From the NCBI RefSeq assembly GCF_002776575.1, contig NZ_CP022548.1, forward strand, positions 1,565,001 through 1,629,000: a stretch of DNA of 64,000 nt, written 5' to 3'. The notes beneath the pieces were generated by a model. The model was not told the DNA's origin. It was given only the letters and a program-made list of their open reading frames with translations, and searched no databases. Positions 8,926 to 17,120 of this stretch are shown here, one piece after another. Positions within the stretch are counted from its first letter, which is position 1; the number at the start of each line of letters is the position of its first letter. This DNA comes from Sphingorhabdus sp. YGSMI21 (lineage in GTDB: Bacteria; Pseudomonadota; Alphaproteobacteria; Sphingomonadales; Sphingomonadaceae). The position numbers and the translations under genes are program-made.

Positions 8926-9312
8926 ATGACCAAGGAACAAGGCGCTTTCCGCACGATCGGCGAGCTGTCCAAAGAACTGGGCATCAAACCCCATATATTG
9001 CGCTATTGGGAAGACCAGTTTGCGGTCCTGACCCCTCTCAAGCGGGCTGGTTCGCGGCGCCATTATCGGCCCGAAGATGTCGAGATTGTCAAAACGATCA
9101 ACCGCCTGCTCAATGAAGAGGGCTATACGATCAAGGGTGCGCGCAAATTTCTGGCGCCACGGCGCAGGGGGGCCGAGATGGTCGAGGATGCCCCGCAGGG
9201 CATGGCTGAAGCCCAGATGATGGCGGACAATGGCGGTGAAGAGACCAGCCTTATTCTGGCGGAGCTGAAATCGATCCGCGATCGGCTGTCGCACGCGCTC
9301 GACGCGGCTTGA
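8926..9312 (+). CDS. MerR family transcriptional regulator
   Basis: The 128-residue protein has a MerR winged helix-turn-helix at its N-terminus: TIGELSKELGIKPHILRYWE (about residues 10-29) followed by the wing RRHYRPEDV. A short linker and coiled-coil-forming tail follow, with no metal-binding cysteines or ligand domain. This is the ihfA-linked MerR type, close in length to MlrA/CarA-like minimal members. It is probably co-transcribed with ihfA. The effector and targets are unknown. A GGGG-type site precedes the ATG. Confidence 0.9.
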   Translation: MTKEQGAFRTIGELSKELGIKPHILRYWEDQFAVLTPLKRAGSRRHYRPEDVEIVKTINRLLNEEGYTIKGARKFLAPRRRGAEMVEDAPQGMAEAQMMADNGGEETSLILAELKSIRDRLSHALDAA

Positions 9313-9339
9313 ACTGCCCTCAACTTGTGAAAACTACTG

Positions 9340-9882
9340 CTAGTCGTAATTTGGTCCGAGCTCCGGATCGAGATCCCGCGGCCGGGTGAAGCGGTCCAGC
9401 GTCCCGCATTTCTCGGCAATATCCCCCCAGTCATCGATCGCGAGCGTCATTTCGGCGAGCGTAGCCGTCGGATATTTGGTTTCGACCTCGTCGCGGGCGG
9501 GGGAGCTGCCGTCATCGGGAACCAGATCGAAAACCAGGTCTTCGAGGCCCGGATTATGGCCGACCATCAGAACATGATCCGCCTCCGCTCTGGCGCCGCG
9601 CAAAACATCGAGCAGGGTGGCCGAAGAGGCGAGGTAGATTTTGCGATCCCAGGTTGGCTCCATCGCCTGTCCGCTGGCTTCCTCGACATGTTCCAGCGTC
9701 TCGATCACCCGCACGGCGGGAGAGGCAAGAATCTGGTCAAAGCGGAGTCCGTTGCGCTGGATGAAGCGGCCCATCACCGCTGCAGCGCGCTTGCCCTTCT
9801 TGTTGAGCGGGCGGTCGAAGTCGCGATCAACCGGATCATCCCAGCTGGATTTGGCGTGGCGCAGGAGCGTGAGTTTTTTCAT
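9340..9882 (-). CDS. SixA-like histidine phosphatase family protein
   Basis: The 180-residue protein begins MKKLTLLRHAKSSW, carrying the phosphoacceptor-His motif (LRHAKS) of the phosphoglycerate mutase/SixA branch; the second catalytic His lies in MVGHNPGLEDL at about residues 106-116. Such enzymes remove phosphate from phosphohistidine in phosphorelay HPt domains or from small metabolites. The ATG overlaps the TGA of the dinG-like gene by ATGA, so it is translationally coupled as the last gene of a four-gene minus-strand operon. The physiological substrate is not evident. Confidence 0.88.
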   Translation of the reverse strand: MKKLTLLRHAKSSWDDPVDRDFDRPLNKKGKRAAAVMGRFIQRNGLRFDQILASPAVRVIETLEHVEEASGQAMEPTWDRKIYLASSATLLDVLRGARAEADHVLMVGHNPGLEDLVFDLVPDDGSSPARDEVETKYPTATLAEMTLAIDDWGDIAEKCGTLDRFTRPRDLDPELGPNYD

Positions 9883-12614
9883 TGCGGATCGTCATGCATC
9901 AAACTTGTTTCAGTTGAAAGTCCGGATTGTGGCATATCCGATTTTGCCTTGCGGATCTCCGCCAGCGCCTGATCGAGCGGCATGCGCTCGACCGGGGTGC
10001 CCTCCGGAAAAGCGGACAACAGGCGCGAGGGGAAGGCCGAGGAGAGTATCACGAAATGACCATGGTCGTCGGCGCGTCGGATGATCCGGCCAAAGGCCTG
10101 GGCCAGCCGGGCGCGGATAATCCGGTCGTCATAGGCGCTGCCGCCGCCGGCCATTTTGCGCGCGCGGTGGAGAATATCGGGGCGTGGCCAGGGGACCGAT
10201 TCCATCACCACGAGCCGGAGGCTCTGGCCGGGCACGTCAACGCCGTCGCGCAGGGCATCGGTGCCGAGCAGGCTGGCCTTCGGATCATCGCGGAAAATAT
10301 CGACCAGGGTGCCGGTGTCGATCGGATCGACATGCTGGGCGTAGATGGGCAATCCGCTCTGGGCCATCCGGTCGGCGATCCGGGCATAGACGGTACGCAG
10401 GCGCCTGATCGCGGTGAAGAGGCCGAGCGTTCCGCCGCCCGATGCTTCGATCAGCTGGGCATAGGCGCCTGCCAGCCCGGCCATATCGCCGCGTTTCACA
10501 TCGGTGACGATGATGACCTTGGCCTGGTTGGGATAGTCGAACGGGCTGGCCACCTCGAATTCCCGCGGCGCGTGATCGAGATGGACTGCACCGCTGCGGG
10601 CTCTGGCGGTCTCCCAGCCACCGCCGCCTTTCAGCGTTGCCGACGTGATCATGACGCCATGGGCGGGCTTGGTGACGACCTCGGTGACCGGGATGGTCGG
10701 ATCGAGCCAGTGACGGCAGATGCCAATATCATATTCGCGGCCCTCGAACCGGTCGATCATCAGCCAGTCGACAAAGTCCGGATCCGCCGGCCCGCCGATG
10801 CGTGACAATAAGGAAAGCCAGCTCGTCAATGTGTCGCGGCGCCAGCCAAGGCTCGACAGCGCGCCTTCCATCCGGGCGCGGGCCTGCGCGTCCATCCAGT
10901 CGGGCCCTTCCTCGATCAGATGTTCGATCCGTTGTCCCAGCCGGACCAGAGGCTTGAGCAGCGCGTCCATCGCAGTCGCGGCATTGGCGACGGCGTCGAT
11001 CATCGGGCCCTTGATGTCGGTCAGCTCGGTTTCCAGACTATAGCCGGCGTCGGCGCTCTGGCTTTCGTCGCGGGCAAAGACCATGGCGCGGACTTCCTGC
11101 AGCAAGGTCTCGACCGGTCCATAGGGCTCGCCTTCGGCAACACGTTGCAGCCAGCCGTCACCGGGCAACGCTTCGGCGGCCTGGCGGGCGCTTTCAATCG
11201 CCCGACCGCCCTCCTCGTCGTAGGAGGCGAGATCGGCGAGCCGCGCGGCAAGTCCGCGCCGGCGACCGCGGTTTTTGGACTCCGGACCGATGACCCAGCG
11301 GCGGATTTCGATGGTCTCCTGTCCGGACAGGCGCGCGGCGAACATCGAATCGGCGGCGTCAAACAGATGATGGCCTTCGTCGAAAATCAGCCTTGTCGGC
11401 CGGTTCTGCTGTTCGCGTCCCCGCGCCGCGTTGACCATGACCAGCGCATGATTGGCGATGACGATGTCGGCCTGCTGGCTGGCGCGGGCGGCTTTTTCGA
11501 TGAAACATTTGCGATAATGCGGACAACCGGCATAGACGCATTCGCCGCGCCGGTCGGTCAGCGCGGTGGCGCCGTTGCGGCGGAACAATGTGGTGAGCCA
11601 GCCGGGCAGATCGCCGCCGACCATATCGCCGTCCTTGCTATAGGCGGCCCAGCGCGCGACCAGATGGGCAAGGATCGCCGCTCGTCCGGCAAAGCCGCCT
11701 TGCAGCGCATCCTCCAGATTGAGGAGGCAGAGATAATTTTCCCGCCCCTTGCGCACCACGACCTTCCGGCGGAATGTCTCTTCGTCGGGGTATATGCGCC
11801 TTGTCTCCCGGTCGAGTTGGCGTTGCAGCGCCTTGGTGAAAGTGGAAATCCATACCGCGCCACCGGCTTGGCGGGACCAGAGCGAAGCGGGCGCAAGATA
11901 GCCGAGCGTCTTGCCGATCCCGGTGCCCGCTTCGGCGAGCAGCATATTGGGCGCGCCCCTGATCTTGCGCGGATTGAATATCTCGCTGACCGCGGCGGCG
12001 TAGCTTTTCTGGCCCTCCCGCTCTTCCGATCCTTCACCGGTCAGAGCGTCGAGCGTGGCCAGCGTTTCCTGCTTGTCAACGGTGATCGAACGGGGCGCGG
12101 GGCGCGGGGACTCTTCTTCCCATTCGTCGAGTTTCGAGAATAGCCAGCGTTCGGTCTCCACCGGTTTGGTCAGCCTTTTGCCGACCTCCTGCGCCCAGGG
12201 CCAGCGCAGCCGGTAGAGCGCCTGCGCGCTGCTCCACGCGCCTTCGCGCTCTTTCCAGAAAGGCGCTTCCAGCCCGTCCAGCAGCAGGCTCGCCGCTTGC
12301 CGATAGAAAGCCGCGATATCAGCCTCCTGATCCGGCGGAGCCAGACCCAGGGTCTTGGCCAAGCCAGAGGGCGTAGGCACCACAAATTGCGCCGGGTGGA
12401 TGAAAGCGTAGAGTTCGAGGAGGTCCAGCCCCGAGAGATCGGGATAGCCCAGCCTCTGCCCCAGAAGCGGTGCATTGAGCAGGATATGCGGTGTTTCCGC
12501 CACACGACCAATAGCCTCGCCCTTGCCAATCGCACGGGTTTCGCCCTTGCTCGAGCAAATCCAGATGCCGCTATGGCTGGCATGCAGCGCGGGATAGGGG
12601 AGTGCGATATTCAC
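9879..12614 (-). CDS. dinG: ATP-dependent DNA helicase, DinG/XPD-like with Fe-S cluster
   Basis: A 911-residue superfamily 2 helicase. Walker A is EAGTGIGKT (about residue 235), the Walker B box is DEGHH as in DinG rather than DEAH, and the C-terminal motif VI region contains FGRIIRRADD. Four cysteines between Walker A and DEGH (in YLCLL, GECVYAGCPH and RKCF) match the 4Fe-4S domain of XPD/DinG. It should unwind 5'-tailed DNA, D-loops or R-loops during repair. It starts at a GTG that overlaps the TGA of the preceding membrane protein gene (GTGA), which supports that start. The N-terminal ~200 residues show no recognisable exonuclease motif. Confidence 0.88.
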   Translation of the reverse strand: MNIALPYPALHASHSGIWICSSKGETRAIGKGEAIGRVAETPHILLNAPLLGQRLGYPDLSGLDLLELYAFIHPAQFVVPTPSGLAKTLGLAPPDQEADIAAFYRQAASLLLDGLEAPFWKEREGAWSSAQALYRLRWPWAQEVGKRLTKPVETERWLFSKLDEWEEESPRPAPRSITVDKQETLATLDALTGEGSEEREGQKSYAAAVSEIFNPRKIRGAPNMLLAEAGTGIGKTLGYLAPASLWSRQAGGAVWISTFTKALQRQLDRETRRIYPDEETFRRKVVVRKGRENYLCLLNLEDALQGGFAGRAAILAHLVARWAAYSKDGDMVGGDLPGWLTTLFRRNGATALTDRRGECVYAGCPHYRKCFIEKAARASQQADIVIANHALVMVNAARGREQQNRPTRLIFDEGHHLFDAADSMFAARLSGQETIEIRRWVIGPESKNRGRRRGLAARLADLASYDEEGGRAIESARQAAEALPGDGWLQRVAEGEPYGPVETLLQEVRAMVFARDESQSADAGYSLETELTDIKGPMIDAVANAATAMDALLKPLVRLGQRIEHLIEEGPDWMDAQARARMEGALSSLGWRRDTLTSWLSLLSRIGGPADPDFVDWLMIDRFEGREYDIGICRHWLDPTIPVTEVVTKPAHGVMITSATLKGGGGWETARARSGAVHLDHAPREFEVASPFDYPNQAKVIIVTDVKRGDMAGLAGAYAQLIEASGGGTLGLFTAIRRLRTVYARIADRMAQSGLPIYAQHVDPIDTGTLVDIFRDDPKASLLGTDALRDGVDVPGQSLRLVVMESVPWPRPDILHRARKMAGGGSAYDDRIIRARLAQAFGRIIRRADDHGHFVILSSAFPSRLLSAFPEGTPVERMPLDQALAEIRKAKSDMPQSGLSTETSLMHDDPQ

Positions 12615-13795
12615 AATCTGGCCATTTTCCTAATCGCGTCGACTGCCGTTTCCGGATCTTGTACGCCCGTATAGTGTATCTTGGTATAAAGCGGATCGGA
12701 AGAACCGTCATCGATTGTCTTTGTTTCAACCAATATCCAGCTTCCAAACCGACGCTGCTTCACGAAAGCAGCGTCGGTGATGATCTCTTTGTCGATTGAA
12801 TGATAGATTTCATCACCAAATGCTTTGGTTGTGATGATGCGGCGATCCGTCACGATGGTCGTGCCGAACATCTCTGAAATCAGATCATTCAAGGGTTTGC
12901 GTACGGCCAAAAATGCACCGAGAAGCGGGAAACCCAGAAGGATGACTGGCAAACTGTACGCCATGATATAGCCGCTGAGTTCCCATATCCAGCCCATCGG
13001 GCCGTCATATTCTATCGATAGCAAACGCGACGTCGAAGCTTTTGCCATCCAAAGAACGAAAAGAGAAAAGACAATCAGAAACGCCACAAAGGTCAGCACA
13101 TGATTGTTCTGAATGGCTCCGATCCCGAGCCTTTGCGACCAATATACCGGTTCTCCGGGAGCCAGCCGGTCGTCATTTTCACCACGCCGGAAAATGTCCA
13201 ATGATGGATCAAAGTCCAGTTCGAACCGGGCGTTTGCAAGCGCGGAGCGGAGCGAGGCCGGATCAAATTTTCCCGTCGTTTCCAAAGTATCATGGTCACC
13301 CTTGCTATTCTTCTGGGTGAATATGAACGTCAGCCGGGATCGGCCCTTCGTAAGCGGAACGAGTTCTGCCCGCTGTATGTCTGCAAATTCCCATGCCAAT
13401 TTTATTCCGTTCATATCATGAACCAGAAAATTATCCGTGATCTTTATCGACGATTTGAAGAGGCGAAATGTCCCCAGAACTATTTTCGCAATTATCGACA
13501 GCGGGATCAGTAGCATCAGCAGTTTGAAGATCGTCGCGCCGGTGTCTCCAATATCCAGTTCCATATTGGCAAAGGGGGATCCCAGATAGAGCTTGGTGTC
13601 CACTTCGGCGATCCAGAAATAGGCCCCGACAGCTGTGAAGGCCGATAGAAAAACCGACGCCAGTATCAAGCCCAGCCAGAAATGATGCGGTCGATAAGCA
13701 CACTGCCACTTTATATTTTCGCTATTTAGCCGGCGGGTGCGTTCCTCGTCCGAGAGACGGGAAGATTGCGCAGGCAATTTCTGCTTTCCGAACAT
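12611..13795 (-). CDS. Membrane protein of unknown function, four predicted membrane segments
   Basis: I do not recognise this 394-residue protein. Hydrophobic stretches lie at about residues 38-62, 86-110, 226-250 and 264-295. Between and after these pairs are two soluble strand-rich blocks (about 112-215 and 305-390) that look like repeated PH-like or DUF2244-type domains: each begins with a segment resembling a buried-strand start (KITDNFLVHD and TIVTDRRIIT). The internal duplication of 2 TM + beta domain is my inference. It lies 25 bp after the NnrU gene and overlaps dinG by 4 bp, so it belongs to that operon. Confidence 0.72.
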   Translation of the reverse strand: MFGKQKLPAQSSRLSDEERTRRLNSENIKWQCAYRPHHFWLGLILASVFLSAFTAVGAYFWIAEVDTKLYLGSPFANMELDIGDTGATIFKLLMLLIPLSIIAKIVLGTFRLFKSSIKITDNFLVHDMNGIKLAWEFADIQRAELVPLTKGRSRLTFIFTQKNSKGDHDTLETTGKFDPASLRSALANARFELDFDPSLDIFRRGENDDRLAPGEPVYWSQRLGIGAIQNNHVLTFVAFLIVFSLFVLWMAKASTSRLLSIEYDGPMGWIWELSGYIMAYSLPVILLGFPLLGAFLAVRKPLNDLISEMFGTTIVTDRRIITTKAFGDEIYHSIDKEIITDAAFVKQRRFGSWILVETKTIDDGSSDPLYTKIHYTGVQDPETAVDAIRKMARL

Positions 13796-13820
13796 TTTAT
13801 AAGGCCGAACTCAAAATCTG

Positions 13821-14390
13821 CTATCGCGTGATCAGCGGAACGCCGGACAGAAACGGATGCGCCCAGAAAAGCAAGGCATAGAGTATTGCCACAATCACCA
13901 GACTCAGCAATTCGCGGCCTGCTGTAGCGATCTTGGCCGGCTTTACCCACGCGCCTTCATTGCGCGAAACGGTGATGATCGAGACCAGTGCCCACAGGCC
14001 GAGCCCGCCGAACAGCACCAGCGACTTGTTGTCGCCGTTGGCGAGCAGATGGCCGAATGCCCAGATCAGAACACCGGTCAGCATCGGATGGCGGATCCAT
14101 TGCCGGATTCGCGACGCGCCTTGCGCTGCCGCGATCAGCAGGATCGCGACAAACATCAGCGTCATATTGGCATGACGGCCCCACGCCGGTGGATCATAGA
14201 CGAATTCGGCCGGAGTTGAGCGCCAGCCAAAGATTATCAGGGCGAGAGACATCAGCAACAACAGGGCCACCAGCCCTTTGTGCGGCCCTTCACCGATTGC
14301 GCTCTGGATCGAGGCGCGCAGGCCCGGCGTTACCGACTTCATCAAATGGACCAGGCTCCACAGCAGAACCCCCGTAATCAGCATTGCCAT
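13821..14390 (-). CDS. NnrU family membrane protein
   Basis: A 189-residue, mostly hydrophobic protein with about six membrane helices. WSLVHLMKS near the start, HPMLTG and AFGHLLANGD in the middle, and a C-terminal FWAHPFLSG fit the NnrU family, known near nitric-oxide-related genes and related to isoprenylcysteine-methyltransferase-like and carotenoid isomerase Z-ISO proteins. The ATG at 14396 has a GGGAG only one base upstream, whereas the ATG at 14390 has it 7 bases upstream, so 14390 is the likelier start. It heads a four-gene minus-strand operon and is divergent from lysK. No denitrification genes are nearby. Confidence 0.87.
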   Translation of the reverse strand: MAMLITGVLLWSLVHLMKSVTPGLRASIQSAIGEGPHKGLVALLLLMSLALIIFGWRSTPAEFVYDPPAWGRHANMTLMFVAILLIAAAQGASRIRQWIRHPMLTGVLIWAFGHLLANGDNKSLVLFGGLGLWALVSIITVSRNEGAWVKPAKIATAGRELLSLVIVAILYALLFWAHPFLSGVPLITR

Positions 14391-14476
14391 GTTCATTCTC
14401 CCGCTTTTGTTGCGTTCTACCTTGCCATATAGGCTAAGGCTACTATTTGCGCAGCATTGACTGAGAAGGACAAATT

Positions 14477-16063
14477 GTGACCGATTATCGTGAAGCAGCA
14501 GAAAATTCCAAAGCGTGGCCGTTCGAGGAAGCCCGCAAGCTGCTCAAACGCTATCGCGGCGAGCGCGGCGCACCGGCACCGAAACCGGGTGGCGAGCCGA
14601 TGCTGTTCGAGACCGGCTATGGTCCCTCGGGCCTGCCGCATATCGGCACGTTCAACGAGGTACTGCGGACCACGATGGTCCGCCATGCCTATGAAACGCT
14701 GACCGGCAATCCGACGCGGCTGATCGCGTTCAGCGATGACATGGACGGCTTTCGCAAGGTGCCGACCAATGTCCCCAATCAGGAGATGCTGGCCGAACAT
14801 CTGCACAAGCCGCTGACCCAGGTTCCCGATCCGTTCGGGAAGTTCGAGAGTTTTGCCGCTCACAACAACGCGATGTTGCGGGATTTCCTCGACCAGTTCG
14901 GCTTCGACTATGAATTCATCTCCTCGACCGAGCAATATCAGAGCGGCGCGTTTGACGAGACGCTGAAGCTCGTTCTCGCCCGCAACCAGCAGATACTCGA
15001 TATCATGCTGCCGACCCTGGGCAAGGAGCGGCAGGCGACCTACTCGCCGATCCTGCCGATCAGCCCCAAGACCGGCCATGTGCTGCAGGTGCCTGTCGAG
15101 ATCGTCGACGCCGAAGCCGGGATTGTGCGGTTCGAGGATGACGGCGAGATGATCGAGCATAATGCTCTAACCGGCGGCGCCAAGCTGCAGTGGAAGGTCG
15201 ACTGGGCGATGCGCTGGACCGCGCTCGGCGTCGACTATGAAATGTACGGCAAGGACCTGACCGACAGCGGCGTGCAGTCGGGCAAGATCGCCAAGGTACT
15301 GGGCGCGCGCAAGCCGGAGGGCCTGATCTACGAGATGTTCCTCGACGAGAAGGGCGAGAAGATCTCCAAGTCCAAGGGCAATGGACTCAGCCTCGAGGAA
15401 TGGCTGCGCTATGGTTCCGAGAACAGCCTCGCTTACTATATCTTCCGCGAACCCAAGTCGGCGAAGCAGTTGCACATGGGCGTGATTCCCAAGGCGGTCG
15501 ACGAATATTTCCAGGCGCGCGCCAACTGGCACGAGCAAGATGCCAGCAAGCGGCTCGGCAATGCGGTGCATCACGTTCATAATGGCGACGTGCCGACGGA
15601 CACGATCCCGGTCACCTTCGGCCTGCTGCTCAACCTTGTCGGCGTGATGGGCGATGCGGATCGCGAGCAGATCTGGGCCTATTTGCGCCAATATGCACCG
15701 GACGCGACGCCGGAGCGCTATCCCGATCTCGACGAACTGATCGGCAATGCGATGGCCTATCACAAGGACTTCATCGCCCCGACCCTGCACCGGCGCAAAC
15801 CCGAAGGCGTCGAAGTGGCAGCACTCGAGCGGCTCGACAGCGAGCTGGCGGAACTGCCCGAGGATGCGCCGGCCGAGGACATCCAGAATATCGTCTATGC
15901 CATCGGCAAGGAGGGCGGCTTCGACAATCTGCGCGACTGGTTCAAGGCGCTGTACGAGACTCTGCTCGGCTCTTCGCAGGGCCCGCGCATGGGCAGCTTC
16001 ATTGCGCTTTATGGCCTGTCCAATAGCCGCAAGCTGATTGCCGAAGCCCTGGCGTCCTCATGA
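14477..16063 (+). CDS. lysK: Lysyl-tRNA synthetase, class I
   Basis: The 528-residue protein has the class I signatures PHIG (residues 54-57, HIGH box) and KISKSKG (about 295-301, KMSKS box), and the overall arrangement of the archaeal/alphaproteobacterial class I LysRS rather than the class II LysS found in most bacteria. It charges tRNA-Lys in the cytoplasm. The gene is divergent from the NnrU operon and its last codons overlap the asparaginase-like gene by ATGA, so the two are translationally coupled. No class II lysS is visible in this window. Confidence 0.95.
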   Translation: MTDYREAAENSKAWPFEEARKLLKRYRGERGAPAPKPGGEPMLFETGYGPSGLPHIGTFNEVLRTTMVRHAYETLTGNPTRLIAFSDDMDGFRKVPTNVPNQEMLAEHLHKPLTQVPDPFGKFESFAAHNNAMLRDFLDQFGFDYEFISSTEQYQSGAFDETLKLVLARNQQILDIMLPTLGKERQATYSPILPISPKTGHVLQVPVEIVDAEAGIVRFEDDGEMIEHNALTGGAKLQWKVDWAMRWTALGVDYEMYGKDLTDSGVQSGKIAKVLGARKPEGLIYEMFLDEKGEKISKSKGNGLSLEEWLRYGSENSLAYYIFREPKSAKQLHMGVIPKAVDEYFQARANWHEQDASKRLGNAVHHVHNGDVPTDTIPVTFGLLLNLVGVMGDADREQIWAYLRQYAPDATPERYPDLDELIGNAMAYHKDFIAPTLHRRKPEGVEVAALERLDSELAELPEDAPAEDIQNIVYAIGKEGGFDNLRDWFKALYETLLGSSQGPRMGSFIALYGLSNSRKLIAEALASS

Positions 16064-16539
16064 TCGATATTTTCACCACCGGCGGGACGATCGACAAGGT
16101 CTATTTCGATGCCTTGTCGGAATATCAGATCGGGGCGACGGCGCTGCCCGACATGTTGCAGGAGAACAACGTCTTTGTCGCCCACCGGGTAACGCAGCTG
16201 ATGCGCAAGGACAGTCTCGAACTGACCGATGCGGACCGGGCCGCGATCCACGAGGCGGTTGCCGCGAGCGATGCCGACAAGATCCTGGTGACCCATGGCA
16301 CCGACACGATGGTCGACACGGCGCGGGTGCTGTCCGACATCAGCGGCAAGACGATCGTGCTGACGGGTTCGATGCAGCCCGCGTCCTTGCGCGTGAGCGA
16401 TGCCCAGTTCAACGTCGGTTTTGCCCTCGCCGCGACCCAGACATTGCCGCACGGCGTCTATATCGCGATGAACGGCGAGGTCTTTGACCCGGCGAAGACG
16501 CACAAGGACCGCTCGGCGCACAGGTTCGTCCGGGACTAG
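16060..16539 (+). CDS. Single-domain asparaginase-like protein
   Basis: The 159-residue protein aligns with only the N-terminal domain of bacterial L-asparaginases: the nucleophile motif TGGTIDK (residues 7-13) and the second Thr motif THGTDTM (about residues 74-80) are both intact, followed by TGSMQPAS. The usual C-terminal domain, about 150 residues that completes the neighbour's active site in the tetramer, is absent; the protein ends shortly after a RSAHRF segment. The stop is followed by unrelated sequence, so this is a naturally short form rather than an obvious frameshift. It is coupled to lysK through an ATGA overlap. Activity toward asparagine is uncertain. Confidence 0.82.
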   Translation: MIDIFTTGGTIDKVYFDALSEYQIGATALPDMLQENNVFVAHRVTQLMRKDSLELTDADRAAIHEAVAASDADKILVTHGTDTMVDTARVLSDISGKTIVLTGSMQPASLRVSDAQFNVGFALAATQTLPHGVYIAMNGEVFDPAKTHKDRSAHRFVRD

Positions 16540-16580
16540 GATCATGTCCGGCACATAGGTACGGCAACGGGGAGTTTGGG

Positions 16581-17120
16581 ATGGCAAAGCGCACGGTCGA
16601 GCAACTCAGCGAGCAACTGCTCAACAAGCCGCTGGCGGCGCTGTCTCCCGAAGAGCGGGGCGTTCTCGAAGCGATCGTATCGCGGGAGATCGTCGCGGAC
16701 GATGCCGGGATGCTGGCCGACGAGCAGACCAGTTTCGGCGAACGTCTGTCCGACAAGGTGGCGGCGGTTGGCGGTTCCTGGGGCTTCATCATCACCTTTG
16801 CGGTGGTGCTGTTCGGATGGATGCTGCTCAACTCGGAGATACTGACCCGGTTCGATGCCGCCTTTGATCCCTATCCCTTCATCTTCCTCAACCTGATGCT
16901 CTCGACGCTGGCCGCCGTTCAGGCACCGATCATCATGATGAGCCAGAACCGCGCCTCCAACAAGGACCGGATCGCCGCCGCCCATGACTATGAAGTCAAT
17001 CTGCGCGCCGAGCTCGACATCATCCGCCTGCACGAGAAAATCGACCTGCTGATGCTCGAGAAGATCGCGAAGCTCGAGGCCGATCTTGGCGAGATCAAGA
17101 CGGCGGTGCAGTCGGCCTAG
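16581..17120 (+). CDS. DUF1003 family membrane protein
   Basis: A 179-residue protein of the DUF1003 family: a polar N-terminus with the SPEERGVLEAI helix, two membrane segments at about residues 75-93 and 101-121, a conserved APIIMMSQNR after the second one, and a charged coiled-coil tail. Members are cytoplasmic-membrane proteins of unknown function. A GGGGAG site precedes the ATG. It follows the asparaginase-like gene by 41 bp on the same strand and its end overlaps the convergent desaturase gene by 4 bp. Confidence 0.88.
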   Translation: MAKRTVEQLSEQLLNKPLAALSPEERGVLEAIVSREIVADDAGMLADEQTSFGERLSDKVAAVGGSWGFIITFAVVLFGWMLLNSEILTRFDAAFDPYPFIFLNLMLSTLAAVQAPIIMMSQNRASNKDRIAAAHDYEVNLRAELDIIRLHEKIDLLMLEKIAKLEADLGEIKTAVQSA

